A stretch of DNA of 64,000 nucleotides from NCBI GenBank assembly GCA_002205965.3, contig NADL03000512.1, positions 1 through 64,000 on the forward strand, written 5' to 3'. Both the position numbers and the translations under genes were made by a program. Every line of letters starts with the position of its first letter. Positions within the stretch are counted from its first letter, which is position 1. Below the pieces are notes generated by a model that worked only from the letters and a program-made list of their open reading frames with translations, searched no databases and had not been told where the DNA came from. This DNA comes from Kappaphycus alvarezii (Eukaryota > Rhodophyta > Florideophyceae > Gigartinales > Solieriaceae). Shown one piece after another: positions 24,579-35,329 of the stretch.

Positions 24579-24987
24579 TGGAACCTGCACATGCCTCCTG
24601 GAGACGATGCCGCGCGTTGTCAAAAATGTGCGATGGTGAGGAGGGTGTGCATGCCATGTATCAGTACAAACAGTACGTATCTGAGCAGCACGTGTAATTT
24701 GGATCCGACCCGGTACTTTTGTTTTGGGGAGTTGGGAGGGGATAGGGAACCGTAGCTGTATCAGTAGGTTCTGGCATGGTAAAATTGAACTATATTGTAT
24801 GAAGTGAACAGGAATTAAGTCAGGAAATCCAAAATATAACAAGAAAGAGATAGAAAAGGGTTACTTTATTTAGAACGAGAGAAGGGGACCGGAGCCATCA
24901 GAAGATTACTGTTCAGGAAGATCAAAAGGACAATGCTCTGTTTCAAGTTCTAATTTCGGATAATTATTTTTTTGTACTCTTGATTCT

Positions 24988-25846
24988 TTAGACTGAGGGC
25001 CTTCTGGCATTAAACTGTTTTCTGAAACTTCTATTGGGAAAATATTCATTGGACTCAGAGTCTGGCTGAGTTCCTTGACCCAAGTCGAACCTTGAGTTCA
25101 GTTTTCGACCAGTTTCTTGTTTTCCAAGCAGGAAAAATCTATTCTTCGATATCGAATCAGTTCTTATTGTCGCATGCTGGACAGCATCAACTGGTGAGAT
25201 TCCTCTCCTCGTAATATTTATTAATGGCCGAGTAACACCAATATCAGTAACCGCTCTATTAGCTGGATCAGAATAACTGGATAAGGTCTGGTACCCAGAG
25301 GAGAGCGCATCAATTCCTTGCAAGACGCCATTTCCATCTCTTTTGATGCTATTCTTTGCTGCCTCTAGACCTAAAAACCTCTGCACATTCCCTGAAAAGT
25401 TAGATCTTAGCGGACTGCTGTGCTCTCCTCCCGAGTCCTGGGAACCATCTGAGACCTCATCTTCGTGGTAAGAGTAATCATCGTTTAAAGTCCCATCACC
25501 ATCGGAGCTTCTTGAAGACTCACGAAGATTGTGAGCACTCAATGCAGACGGGAGAGCAGTCTCCGCTTGAGACGATTGAAATAACTTTGATCTCGGGCGA
25601 TTCGAAACGAACTCTCTGGGAATCATGAATTCTCGAGAAAAAGCTTCTAAACTACTTTTGGCCAAATTAAAACAATCTTCCGCTTCCTCAACTGAAGTGC
25701 AAGATTTATGAGTTGAGATAGCAGCCAATCCTGTCGTCATAGGCACCGCGAATGAATCCAATACCTTTGCCTCCTTTGGACAAAAATTATCGAGTACTTC
25801 TGAGATTGTAAGTAGATTCTGTTCTTCAACCTTACAGTTTTTCCCT
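24988..25846 (-). CDS. Unidentified Ser/Asp-rich acidic protein
   Basis: A minus-strand frame is open from just after a TAA near 25847 to the stop at 24988, about 286 codons. That is the longest unbroken frame in the AT-rich half. The first in-frame ATG (MTTGLAAIS) lies near 25740, so the start may be upstream in another exon or beyond an indel. The middle is Ser/Asp/Glu-rich and probably disordered (SSRSSDGDGTLNDDYSYHED, then DGSQDSGGE); the end is basic (RSFRKQFNARR). The N-terminal part, EEAEDCFNLAKSSLEAFSRE, looks helical. I do not recognise it. Surviving open in stop-rich DNA suggests it was under selection recently or inserted recently. Confidence 0.45.
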
Positions 25847-26002
25847 TAGGTCCAAAACAGATGTTTCGGAATGCAGGCTTAGAATTGTCTAGTACTATGA
25901 TTTTTCTCTGATGGGTGCACTATACATAACGATAAGAAGTAGTCTGATCGAATCTGAAACCGGTAAGGTCGTCGTTAGGCGCATGTACAAGCATTGAATA
26001 CT

Positions 26003-26353
26003 TCAAGACGTTCTGTGGAAACAAGCTGCTTCTGTTTTTGGGGAACTTTGATGGTTGCATGACAACCGGGCATGGGTAGGATATCGCATTAAAGGAAATG
26101 TCTCAAAATATGTTAGCCCACAAATGGTGATACCTATACTCACAAAACAAAAAGCAGACGCCACCACTAACAAGCACTCTCTTAGAAAAGTGTGTAAATG
26201 CCTCCATTTATTTCTTTGTAATGTAGTCTTTTTAGTTATGATACGTTGAGGAAGTTCATTCAAAATAATCTCATACAGCTGGGATCCATTCAACTCCTCC
26301 CCTTCGAAACCCTGACAGGAGTGCTTAACGCATTTTAACACCAAGTGTATCAA
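26003..26353 (-). pseudogene. Unidentified ORF with one hydrophobic segment
   Basis: A 116-residue minus frame has a basic helix (TLQRNKWRHLHTFLREC) followed by the hydrophobic stretch LLVVASAFCFVSIGITICGL, long enough for one membrane span. An alternative frame overlapping its end reads VMQPSKFPKNRSSLFPQNV and then LVHAPNDDLTGFRFDQTTSY, which also looks protein-like and leads towards the ORF at 25846. Frames have probably been broken by indels. No family is recognised. Confidence 0.35.
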
Positions 26354-27012
26354 GGTGAGCCGTTAGGGAACTGATACAGGCATGCTAAAGATTTGCATTA
26401 GTGATCGTTCCGTATTCTCCATTCGAAGGTGGGCAACCTTGCTTACATTCACCACCCACTTCAAGCTGGCGGAATATAAAATAGATTCTGACTATGTTTG
26501 GGAGTCTCTGTAGACAATATTAAAGCTATTTGTTGCACGAAAAGCAGAAGAAACCTTGCAAAAATCACTCTCATTATTCAAAGCATTCTGTCATCCATGC
26601 TCACGTCTTCCGCTGAGAGCACAGTCAATGCGATCAATCGGAACCAACGGATACATCTCTTCGAACATCTTCTCTACAAACAGAAGCTAGATAGTATCAT
26701 TTTCTTTGTTCTCCTGGACATCTTGATCCATAATTGTACTGTGCAAAAGTATTTAGTGGAGACGATGCATCTCTCGCGGCCATTCTTCTCCACAAAAAGA
26801 AAGGATTCTATTGAGTTTCTCCTTTTCCCGGCAAGCTACTGCTGCACTTTCAGTGAAGTCGTTCAGTTTTTTACCGCGCACAGACCAAAAATAGTTGGTA
26901 GTAGAGTAGTAATTTACTCTCTCAATGGCATTCAATCTTGCAATCAACTAAAATTGTCGATGACCTAATCGCTTAAGTGCTTATTTTCATAGGGAGCACG
27001 CGCGAATTCTCT

Positions 27013-27821
27013 CTAGTGAATGAGTTCCGTCATTCTTTCCTCCCTCCATACAAGCTTTTGGGCTCGAGCCATATTTGGATGCTCAATAGACATAATATTC
27101 CGAATTTCCATTAATGCTGCATCGAACAGCCTCATAGGGATACCTAAAAGCTGTCTGATTGTGTGCGTATAGCTTGATTTGTTTCTCGTATACCTATTAG
27201 AAACTTTATCTTGCGATACTAGCTCTGTACCGGGGGCTTCAACTTTAATTTGCAAGATAATCAGGTAAAGCCGTGCCAGTCTCTTCTCGAGTGTGCACTG
27301 GACGAAATGATCGTCAGTCTGTTTTCCGTTTGAATCTTTAACATAGGCTCTCAGCCGTTCGATTTCATCACATAGAACCCTTTTGACGTACCAATTAAAA
27401 CAGAGCCACTTTTCGGGAGCATGCTCTGCGAGATAGAATCTGCCGAGGCATACAATTTGCCTTTGCCCCTGATTTTGACCTCAGCGTCTTCAGTACTCAT
27501 TTGTTTTTCCTCAACAAGATACTTACAGACAACTAATTTACCGAGAAGAACAACAGTTGCGAGGCCCTCACTGGATGAGAATCCTCTTATACTGATTGAT
27601 GGTGAGTTAGGCTGAGAAAAAATAGAAACGAGTTGTTGCATTGCTGATGGAACTATGTTACGAACTTTTGAATAAGTTATAAATTTAAAGGGACTGACTC
27701 TGTTAACTTCTGCAGTCTCCATGAGAACTTCAAAAGCGTAATAATATAATTTGAAGTTAACTGGAAGTGGTATACATTCCCCCTCCGGTGATGAGGACGT
27801 AGGATTACGAGGAGTGGGCAT
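27013..27821 (-). pseudogene. Unidentified ~270-residue protein, one frameshift
   Basis: The frame opens with an ATG at 27821 and runs 156 codons (PVNFKLYYYAFEVLMETAEV, SEGLATVVLLGKLVVCKYLV). Near 27360 the coding sense moves to another frame, EIERLRAYVKDSNGKQTDDH. It continues without stops through RQLLGIPMRLFDAALMEIRN and MSIEHPNMARAQKLVWREER to the stop at 27013. One indel (or a tiny intron) thus separates two well-formed halves. The protein appears mixed helical and soluble. It begins ~130 bp downstream of the stop of the copia RNase H on the same strand. I cannot place it in any family. Confidence 0.5.
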
Positions 27822-27953
27822 TTTGAGAAAAGATGATATGCATGGAACTACACGTTATTTCTACGAGAAACCACGAAGAGTAATGGATTGGCTTACGAGA
27901 TGCCAATAAATTGACAAGGAAAATAGGGGGCGTGGAAGAAGAGGGTATTGGGT

Positions 27954-29060
27954 TTAGTAGTACTGTCGGAAAAAAAGGGAACTTTTAGTCGGTGCGAATT
28001 TCGCTGGATTCTGGGATGTCTGGATCCAGAATAATTCCATGATTTCACGACGTTCGTAGCTCTGTGTTAGAATGCGAAGATCAATTAAAAGAATTTTCTC
28101 CGTCGTTGAGTTGATATTCGTGAGACAGTCGAAAAGGATTTGCGAGCTAGTGTAGAACTTCCTTGGCACCCTTTTCCCAAAAATTTCGTTCACAGAAAGA
28201 CGTACTGTTGATGAAACACCAAAACCATCAGTCATTGCAAATAATTCGGCTGGAAGAACAGTTCTTGTCACTATTCGAGACTAAATGCTACCATGGTGCA
28301 CTATGGTAGCACTTACTTCACCATCCATTAATACAATAACATATCCGAGCTGTAATGCGAGGTATTTGTTCGTTGAGAATCCTGAATCGATGAAAACGGC
28401 CAATTCGATGGTCAGTATATCCACAGGTACAAATAGAAGTCCTGGTTGGGTGCCTTACTTACATGCTTTTATCGCTTCCTTCAATTTATTGGTTTCATTC
28501 TCGTCGTGTTCACTCGCCTCAGACAGTTTGGAGAACGCGTAAGTGCAATCAGTCCGACATACAGCAGCAATGTATGCTTCTCGTGCACGCTCGGTCACGA
28601 ATTGTTCCGTGGTAAAGGATGATGTGTCCAAATAGTTCACTTTGTCGATATGAAGTTTTTGGGAGATAGTGATAGCATTTACGTCATAACGCAAAGTTGC
28701 TCCGTTGAACTTAACTTCATTCTGTGGCGACAGAAATTCCATGTCCTTAGAGTCGAAGCGCTACTTGAGTTTCTACTCTAGCTCAATTAACTTGTCGTTC
28801 CCTAAATATATCGTGTCGTCTGCTTGGAGGCATGCAATACCCCTCGGAAGATTGTATTTCAGCTCTTTAATCACCATAAAACCCTTGTAATAAAGTAGGC
28901 ACGGGTCATATACAGATATAATCAGTTTTAGAGCTTGCGTGTGGTAACGGCAGTAGGTGCGGAACTAGTGATTACCAGCCTCGGGTAGACCATACAGTGG
29001 ACGATTGGTCTTCAATAAGACTTCATCCGGGAAATTCCGAATCTTGGGTGGCTTGACGAA
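27954..29060 (-). pseudogene. Copia reverse transcriptase and RNase H
   Basis: A single frame can be followed for ~1.1 kb interrupted only by stop codons. It reads RPLYGLPEAGNH (then TAG where Trp is expected), FRTYCRYH, SVYDPCLLYYKGF and GIACLQADDTIYLGND. QADD is the RT catalytic box. VKFNGATLRYDVNAITISQK and YIAAVCRTDCTYAFSKLSEA follow. RNase H follows with VFIDSGFSTNKYLALQLGYV (first Asp), LPAELFAMTDGF (Glu), KFYTSSQILFDCL and IMELFWIQTSQNPA. In the third, copia normally has YTDSK; here the Asp is Ser, so a catalytic acid is lost. At least five in-frame stops are visible but no frameshift. Confidence 0.85.
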
Positions 29061-29177
29061 ATTGGGACGTTGAAGGTTTGTTTCAGACTGGACATATGCT
29101 TGCGAAACGTCGCGTGATATGACCTTAGCCGATTTCTCACATACTGCTATCGAAAAGAGGAGGCTTTAGGATGCATA

Positions 29178-29838
29178 TTAGACGGTAGGAGCATGCGTCA
29201 AAAAAATGCCTGCCCTTGAACCGTTGCACCACGAGTATGAATTTTTCAAAAGCTTGAAATGCTCCTTCCTGTTTAACCTGGTAGAAGAATTTCGCACTGT
29301 AAATACGTAGTCCTTCAGCGTTGCTCTTGTTGCTAATTTAGAAGAATCTACGTTCAAACAACCTATTAATTTCTTTCTGATGAGACGCAGCATACTTTAT
29401 ATTGTCGGGTGACTGTGGAGTACTGCTTGAATTGAAAATGACTGGAGATTTGGGCGAAAAGTTTCCATTACAGTGTAAAATGCTGTGAGAAATGTAATCA
29501 TTGTCATGTACGCTTGAAAATGTTTCCCCACACTAGGTACATGATATTGCAGTTCGAATCATCATCCGAGTGTAGTGTAGAAATAATTTCAAAAGGACCA
29601 TCTCTGGTTGACGTTTGATGCTGTTACCCGTTACTGTGGGGTTCATCAGAAATGAAACGTTTCCCCACTGTGCTCCAAAAATTCGATGGGCAGGAGGGAG
29701 GTGGTAGTAGAACCGTGCATATTTCTCCTTACACGTCGAGAAAAGTATATGGATCGTCCCATATGTCTTTTTCAGGGTGATAAATGAGCGCCTATGAGTC
29801 AATAGCGGCGGTGTGTACATCAAAAGTGTCAGGTCCAT
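29178..29838 (-). pseudogene. Copia integrase C-terminal/RT N-terminal region, degraded
   Basis: Two short minus frames lie between the integrase core and the RT: 29838-29533 (101 residues, TYGTIHILFSTCKEKYARFY) and 29393-29178 (71 residues, KKLIGCLNVDSSKLATRATL). Their position and orientation place them in the linker and start of RT of the copia element, but individual motifs are weak. Confidence 0.5.
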
Positions 29839-29965
29839 TACTAATTATCACTGTTGCACTCAATTGAAGACGGGCGAAGTGCTTCGATATCTCACGTGTG
29901 ACATTTTGGACTGCAAGTGTACGTTTGAATGTGCTCCGTGTTGGGGGATCAGAGAGAAGTCGAAG

Positions 29966-30974
29966 TCAAGGTAGTGCGCGGTAAAAGAGAAGTGTGGGAA
30001 CAAGAACGCCAGGACCTGCAGAATCGTTTACAGAGTTTACAGCCATTTGAAGTGCTACTTCGACACCTGTGCCCGGGGCTTCGTTCTTGATTATATTATA
30101 AGCACTGCTAACTGGGAAGTGGTAGCGCTTAATGCTGGCGCCAAGTTGAATTGTGCTAATCACTTTAGTGAAAATGATAGCTCGAAATAGAAGAGCTCAA
30201 CCACATGTTGGCGGATGATTCGGAAATCGTACTGGCCGTAATGGAGTTTGTAGACCACAAAATTTTTCTTAGATTGAGACTTAATAGTGGCGAAAAGCCA
30301 GGTGACAATTCCAAACACATCAGAAAAAAAACCAACCTCTTCCCCAACACTCAACAAATGAAATGGAGCTCTGAGATTTAATGGCGACAGGTTTTGTCTG
30401 AATTCCCCACCTTTCGGGATTGGAATGGAATACCTGTACCATGAATTGCTTACTAGCGTCATGTATAATTACATCCGGAGGTCTTAAATAAAAGCCAATC
30501 CAACATATGCGCAACGCACGCCAAACAGCGTCAGTGGATACTGAGGGTAGACATCGTGCAGCTTCATAAGCGCGTAGATTCGTCGACGACATAAAGGATA
30601 GGGCGTCCATCAATATGGAAGAAGTCCACAAATATTGTGTGGTCAAATTCCTTATACTCGCGTAAGTTGACCTTTAAGCGTCTCGACGCTTGCGCATAGC
30701 ATTAGAATTGTAGACACTTGCGTGTAATGCATTCAAAGAGTTTGAGAGTTTGAGAGTCACCATCGGGTATTTCGGAGCGCTTAAGGACATTTTACAGCTT
30801 GTGTGCATGCGGATGCCCGAAAATTTTGTGCAAGTGGCGTAGTTCTGCATCATTAAAGAAGCAATGGTTGAAAGGATTCCAACAGAAGAACGGATGGTCA
30901 AAAACTAGCGAAATTTTTGCGAAATAGCCGGTGGGAACGTGATACAGTTTGTTCGTAAGGTTATTATAGGGCAC
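29966..30974 (-). pseudogene. Copia integrase
   Basis: The zinc-binding N-terminus reads ELRHLHKIFGHPHAHKL (His-His part of HHCC). In the core, ARCLPSVSTDAVWRALRICW is followed by IGFYLRPPDVIIHDASKQF, whose HDAS holds the second Asp position of the DDE core. SISFVE near 30335 fits the position of the catalytic Glu. The end reads VALQMAVNSVNDSAGPGVLV and PTLL (30060-29980), typical of this copia group. Frames change at several points. Confidence 0.8.
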
Positions 30975-31012
30975 TCAGAGGCACTCTATGCCCGTCAAAG
31001 AAAACAGGATGG

Positions 31013-31534
31013 TCAAATACGAGTTAATGATGTGCAGAGAGAACTTGAGAATGACATTATTAACGGGAAGGCGATGTTGGCCACTCCAATAGAACTAGTA
31101 TCGCTAATACCAAAATTGTAGAAAGCCAATTTTGTCCGGTCGATACTTTCATGTTGGCCAACAGGTCGACAGTGGGCATGAAATTGGTCTAGGCCTCCGC
31201 TACTGGAACATGAGCAACCAGTATCAATGAGGATACCAAAGAACTTGTTGACCAGGTACTGATTCCTGTTGCAGATGCGAGCTGTGAAGTTGAGCGACGT
31301 GATCGAATCTCGAAGACTTACCAAGAAGCGAGTAGAGTTGTCATTGCTATTCATTCGCGCAATGTTTGCACTAGGGATGGCTTCCGACGCAGATTCATCA
31401 TCGAGGATGAAGTTGATAACGTGCGCAGCCATATCCTCAAGTTGGTCCGCAAGGTCGTCCTCCTTCTCGCTGTCGTCGTCCTCGTGCTCTTTAACGATGG
31501 AGGTCATAATCTGGCGAAACGACTTGTTCTTCAT
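31013..31534 (-). pseudogene. Copia aspartic protease region
   Basis: A 173-residue minus frame, the longest intact piece of the element. An acidic N-terminal half (EHEDDDSEKEDDLADQLED) precedes FFGILIDTGCSCSSSGGL, which carries the DTG active-site triad of retroviral-type aspartic proteases, and GQHESIDRTKLAFYNFGISD. It sits between Gag and integrase as expected for copia. Confidence 0.8.
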
Positions 31535-31901
31535 CAGAGCTGCGAGCCTTTTCTCGTTGGTTTGGTTCGTAGACTAACATCCTTTGCCCTTGAAGACAAA
31601 CTATATGCGATGGTTGATGCCCTAATCGCGACTACGAAGATCTCCTCTGAATTTGCGATCAACGAAGTGTTCATCTAACTCCGGTTTATTTTTCTGCGGC
31701 ATTGCTGCTAGCGAGGGGTGCAAATCAGCAACAACGATTACAAATCATCCGCTGGTTTGTATTAGGCCAACTCACATGCTTCGATGTCCTTGACAGCGTT
31801 AAAAAGCTTGTTTTCAGAAATACATTATTCTGATAGCCCTTTGTGGGGCCAGATTGAATGCCCTCCAGGCGGTCAACGAGTAGGTTCAGGCAATTGGTTT
31901 C

Positions 31902-32740
31902 TTACTTTCCACTGTTCTCTGACATAATAGTCTCGAGCTGGATAGAGTCCCACTCACGTAAAAGTCTACGAGTATGTCCTTCAGCGAGAAAAAGTTTCCG
32001 TATTGCACCACAAAGGTCCTCGAAATTTAGTCGTTTGCCCTGAAGATGATCAAAGTAGTACTGCAAAGCTCTCTCCGTGAGCATAATGGAGAAATCATTA
32101 GTTTTATCGGCTTCCCCCAGGCTGTTCTGCATACATCGCTCACTAAACATCTTTAACTTTCGTAACAGTTGTAACCTTCTTTCCCTGGGAACCTTTCTTT
32201 ATCTCTTGAATAGGCCTTCGAAACGTTGCCGACGTTCTTCAATAAGGAAAAAATTGCACTATAGTTAAGTCTGAATGAAATGTGTCTATCACGCGATGAC
32301 ATAGTTGAACTCCTTTACTTTGAAGGTGCTTCAATACCATCTTCTGGTCAAGGAATACCATCTTTCACAACCTTGTACAAAGCGGTGGCAATGAGAAAGT
32401 TCCGAAATTTCCTGACGTAGACTCCCTGACGGCGCAATAGATCTCGAAGCTCTCGACGGGTGCTCGCGCTTAGCTCAGCGAAGCATTCTTCAGAGTATGA
32501 TTTGAAACTTCCGCGAAATCTTCCGACAAAAGTATCGTTGCACCATCTTTTTGACTCGTATAGCTTCAAATTCTACCAGGCAAATTGTTCAGGTTGAGTA
32601 TATTCAGCTCCATTTGGAAGGTCTGGATGAAATAGAGACACTTCTTCATCAGTAAATAAGATCAATGAGGTATTTCGATCACTTCTAACTGGGTCTGTGC
32701 GGTGGCTGTGAGCCACGTTTGGAAAAGCTGGTTCGGTCAT
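31902..32740 (-). pseudogene. Copia Gag
   Basis: An ATG at 32740 opens TEPAFPNVAHSHRTDPVRSD, a frame with an in-frame TAG near 32574, then LKLYESKRWCNDTFVGRFRG and LYKVVKDGIP (stop at 32348). After several frame changes, 32150-31902 gives ALQYYFDHLQGKRLNFEDLC and HTRRLLREWDSIQLETIMSE. The YYFDHL...FEDLC...HTR.LLREWDS pattern is that of fungal-type copia Gag. The zinc knuckle expected between Gag and protease was not seen clearly. Confidence 0.75.
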
Positions 32741-32779
32741 TTCCTTGCTGATCTGTACCGGTCAACACCGGGACTGCTC

Positions 32780-34960
32780 AGTGTCGGTGTACATTCACCT
32801 AGTTGAAGTAGTTGCGATATCGCGACTGGTAATTGTGTTTTTTCCCTTTCAATCGAGGCAGGCGCACAAAATTGACTATACTACTTGTAGAATATTGTCT
32901 GACGGCGAACTTTCAAATTGACTAACACTGCAGGCCATCATTCAAATTCGCCACACACCAAATACAGGGATTACGCAAGAAAAAATTCTGCAATGAAACT
33001 TTAATGATGCAGAAATTAGAATCTGTACGCAAAGAAATTGTTTTAGTGACGTTGATTGCAGAAATAAGATTACGCATGCACAGTTAGGTTCATATAAGAA
33101 CCATGAGTAAGATGCGCCCCGAATTTAGGTAAACGTCATACATGTATTACGGAATAATTTCAGTTTTCACTTCACTAAAAGGTCACAATTCTGCTGCAAT
33201 TTCGCTCACGCCACATTGCAGAATTCTGAATCAATTTTTCTATGGTAATTCAATTAGAGTTTCTTTGAAATTTTTTCGTTGTTTAATCTCTTTAGGGTGA
33301 GCGAACACATCGAAGCAACAGAAAGTAAGGCAGGAGACGGTAAGTTGATATCAACTATCAATAATATGGACAATTCATTGGCTTTGAAAATATGAGCTGA
33401 TGTTCCCATGCTAGCAAACGCGTGCAGTGACACCTTGTGGGCGTACCATATCACATGACTTGTGGCAGGCTTAGCAAGCCAACTCTTTCATGATCTGCAG
33501 ATAAAAATAAAAGATGAATAGCTTTTACGTGAATATCCTGTCAAAATAACTACATTCAGCAAGTAGCTCTGTCTCTAGATCGTATAAATGATATTTTTTG
33601 AACACAGGATCCAAAATGTTTTTAATTAAAAAAGAACTTTTTTCAGCAATTTTGTGATGAATTTTTATGATCTGGAGGTCTAAATATGGCCCGGCACGGC
33701 AACAACACGGACAAGGCATTGACTTGAGCTGCTAGTCATGAACCATTGATAATTACTTTTATCCCTGAGCCCCTAGTCCCCTTTCCCAGTAAACCCCCTA
33801 TGTTTGCCCCCAATCAAGATTTATTACTACCTGGCACCATTTTCGCGGTTTTAATTACATTGAGAATGATGTAGACTTGGGCAACAGTTGAAGGTCGACC
33901 GCAATGGAAATGCGCAAGTGTTGCAAGTCGACCCCTGCTGAAAAATTACTACGGGGAGAATTCCCTGGAAACCGGATAAATGTAGCAATAGGTTAATAAT
34001 TCAATGAAGATTAAAAGTTCGTTTAGTACAGGTCGCGGTATGTGCTCATATGGGCGCTCCACATAGAGCAGCCGATGTTGGCACTAGGCTATTGCAATAC
34101 ATTTATAATCGCGATAATTCTGTTGAGGAGAAATTACAATTTACAATGAGGAGTTACGTGAGAATAACAGCCCCCAGCTCGGATTGTGTTGAGCACGGAA
34201 AGGGATACGGTCGCTTGAATTAAATGTAAAAACAGGATGTTCGTTTTTATTCTAAATTGTGCAGTTGATCGAGAGACAGTTGGATTCTTACCTACCAGCG
34301 CAAAACTGTTTAATTTCAGAAATTGAGACTTTAATTGAATTAAGAATAGAGTTCTATAATTAACGAACACAGTTCATTGTGTTGCGGCTTCAAAAAATTA
34401 ATGGAAATCGCAGTTCAAGGTCCAGTTCCGCATTTCAGACAAGCCATCTATTTAGATATGCCCTGAGGACCATCTTCAGTTCCAATAATAACTGAGCCGT
34501 ATGCAACTATATAGACATTACTGTAATGAACATTTTTTGATTTCACATGTATGCAAAATTAGATATATCATAATTGCATGCCATGAAATCGCCTAACATG
34601 GAGCACCTGGGACTTCACAGGTCCCCCCTGACTACTAAAGCTAACGGCTTTATTCATGGTTCAAAATATGCACCTCATTGTTCGAGCGATAAAAGACCCT
34701 AGAATTTCCAATTTCTAATTCTTTCGAGCTAATCTTCAAAAGTAGATTAAATTTTCGGCCTCTCAGTTGAGTAGGTGTGGGCAAATTCTTTCACGCTCCT
34801 GTAATGCGTCCTTTGTATCGCGAGATCGATGAGAACTCACTGGGTCCTCATAACAAGACTGATGAAGACCTCGTTTCGTTGTAACATGTGCAGATTTTTA
34901 AGAAATGGACATGCGCTACCCTTACTTTTCAACGCACCAATCTGATGCCCTTCCACACTT
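32780..34960. other. AT-rich stretch, possible 5' LTR of the copia element, no gene
   Basis: The 5' LTR of the minus-strand copia should lie in the first part of this stretch, but I could not match it to any sequence left of 27954. No coding sequence is recognised. Confidence 0.35.
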
Positions 34961-34966
34961 GGGGAA

Positions 34967-35320
34967 ATGAATGACCCACTTAAAAGTCTTAGGACTACTA
35001 TTTCCTGGGACAAACACGAGCTCTCGACAAGCAGGTACGGAGAGGACCTAGGTCAACATTCAGTTGTGATTCGGATACCAATGGAAATGAAAAACTTAGT
35101 GGTTTTCCCAGGTGTTAGTGGGGATTGTTCCATTGTGGAAAAGGACGATGCAGACGAGACGGGATACTGGATCGGTACTTTGAAATTGTCTGCGAGTCGC
35201 TCAGAGAATCTTCAGAATCAGCTGGATTTATTATATGAGGGGAGAGCAAAGTCAGTAATAGAGAGGAATACCTCAAGTAATGCTGACACAAAATTCTGTC
35301 CAGGATACTCAGAGCTCTGA
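34967..35320 (+). CDS. Unidentified 117-residue ORF
   Basis: An ATG at 34967 opens an unbroken frame to 35320 in AT-rich DNA. Composition is protein-like (HSVVIRIPMEMKNLVVFPGV, DDADETGYWIGTLKLSASRS). No domain is recognised and no neighbour explains it. It could be an exon or transposon scrap. Confidence 0.35.
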   Translation: MNDPLKSLRTTISWDKHELSTSRYGEDLGQHSVVIRIPMEMKNLVVFPGVSGDCSIVEKDDADETGYWIGTLKLSASRSENLQNQLDLLYEGRAKSVIERNTSSNADTKFCPGYSEL

Positions 35321-35329
35321 AGATTTCAT

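Larger units (their letters stand above)
27954..32740 (-). mobile_element. Ty1/copia LTR retrotransposon, internal region, decayed
   Basis: Read leftward the domains come in the Ty1/copia order: Gag (32740-31902), aspartic protease (31534-31013), integrase (30974-29966), reverse transcriptase and RNase H (about 29060-27954). Copia is distinguished from gypsy by integrase lying before RT. The protein motifs resemble copia elements known from fungi. All parts carry stops or frame changes. I could not recognise an LTR pair on either side, so the outer limits are unknown and the coordinates give only the coding region. Confidence 0.85.

Noticed and set aside
26498-26968. 156-codon plus-strand frame
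   Set aside because: No domain is recognisable, the composition is low-information, and minus-strand frames over the same bases look equally protein-like, so I could not choose.
28285-28542. 85-codon plus-strand frame
   Set aside because: It is antisense to the copia RNase H start (VFIDSGFSTNKY...), which is much better supported.
29548-29572. AGTTCGAATC, resembling a tRNA B-box
   Set aside because: There is no A-box or cloverleaf around it, and it lies inside the copia element.
27900-33100. LTR pair for the copia element
   Set aside because: I looked for matching ends on both sides of the coding region and found none I would defend; the LTRs may lie further out or be lost.
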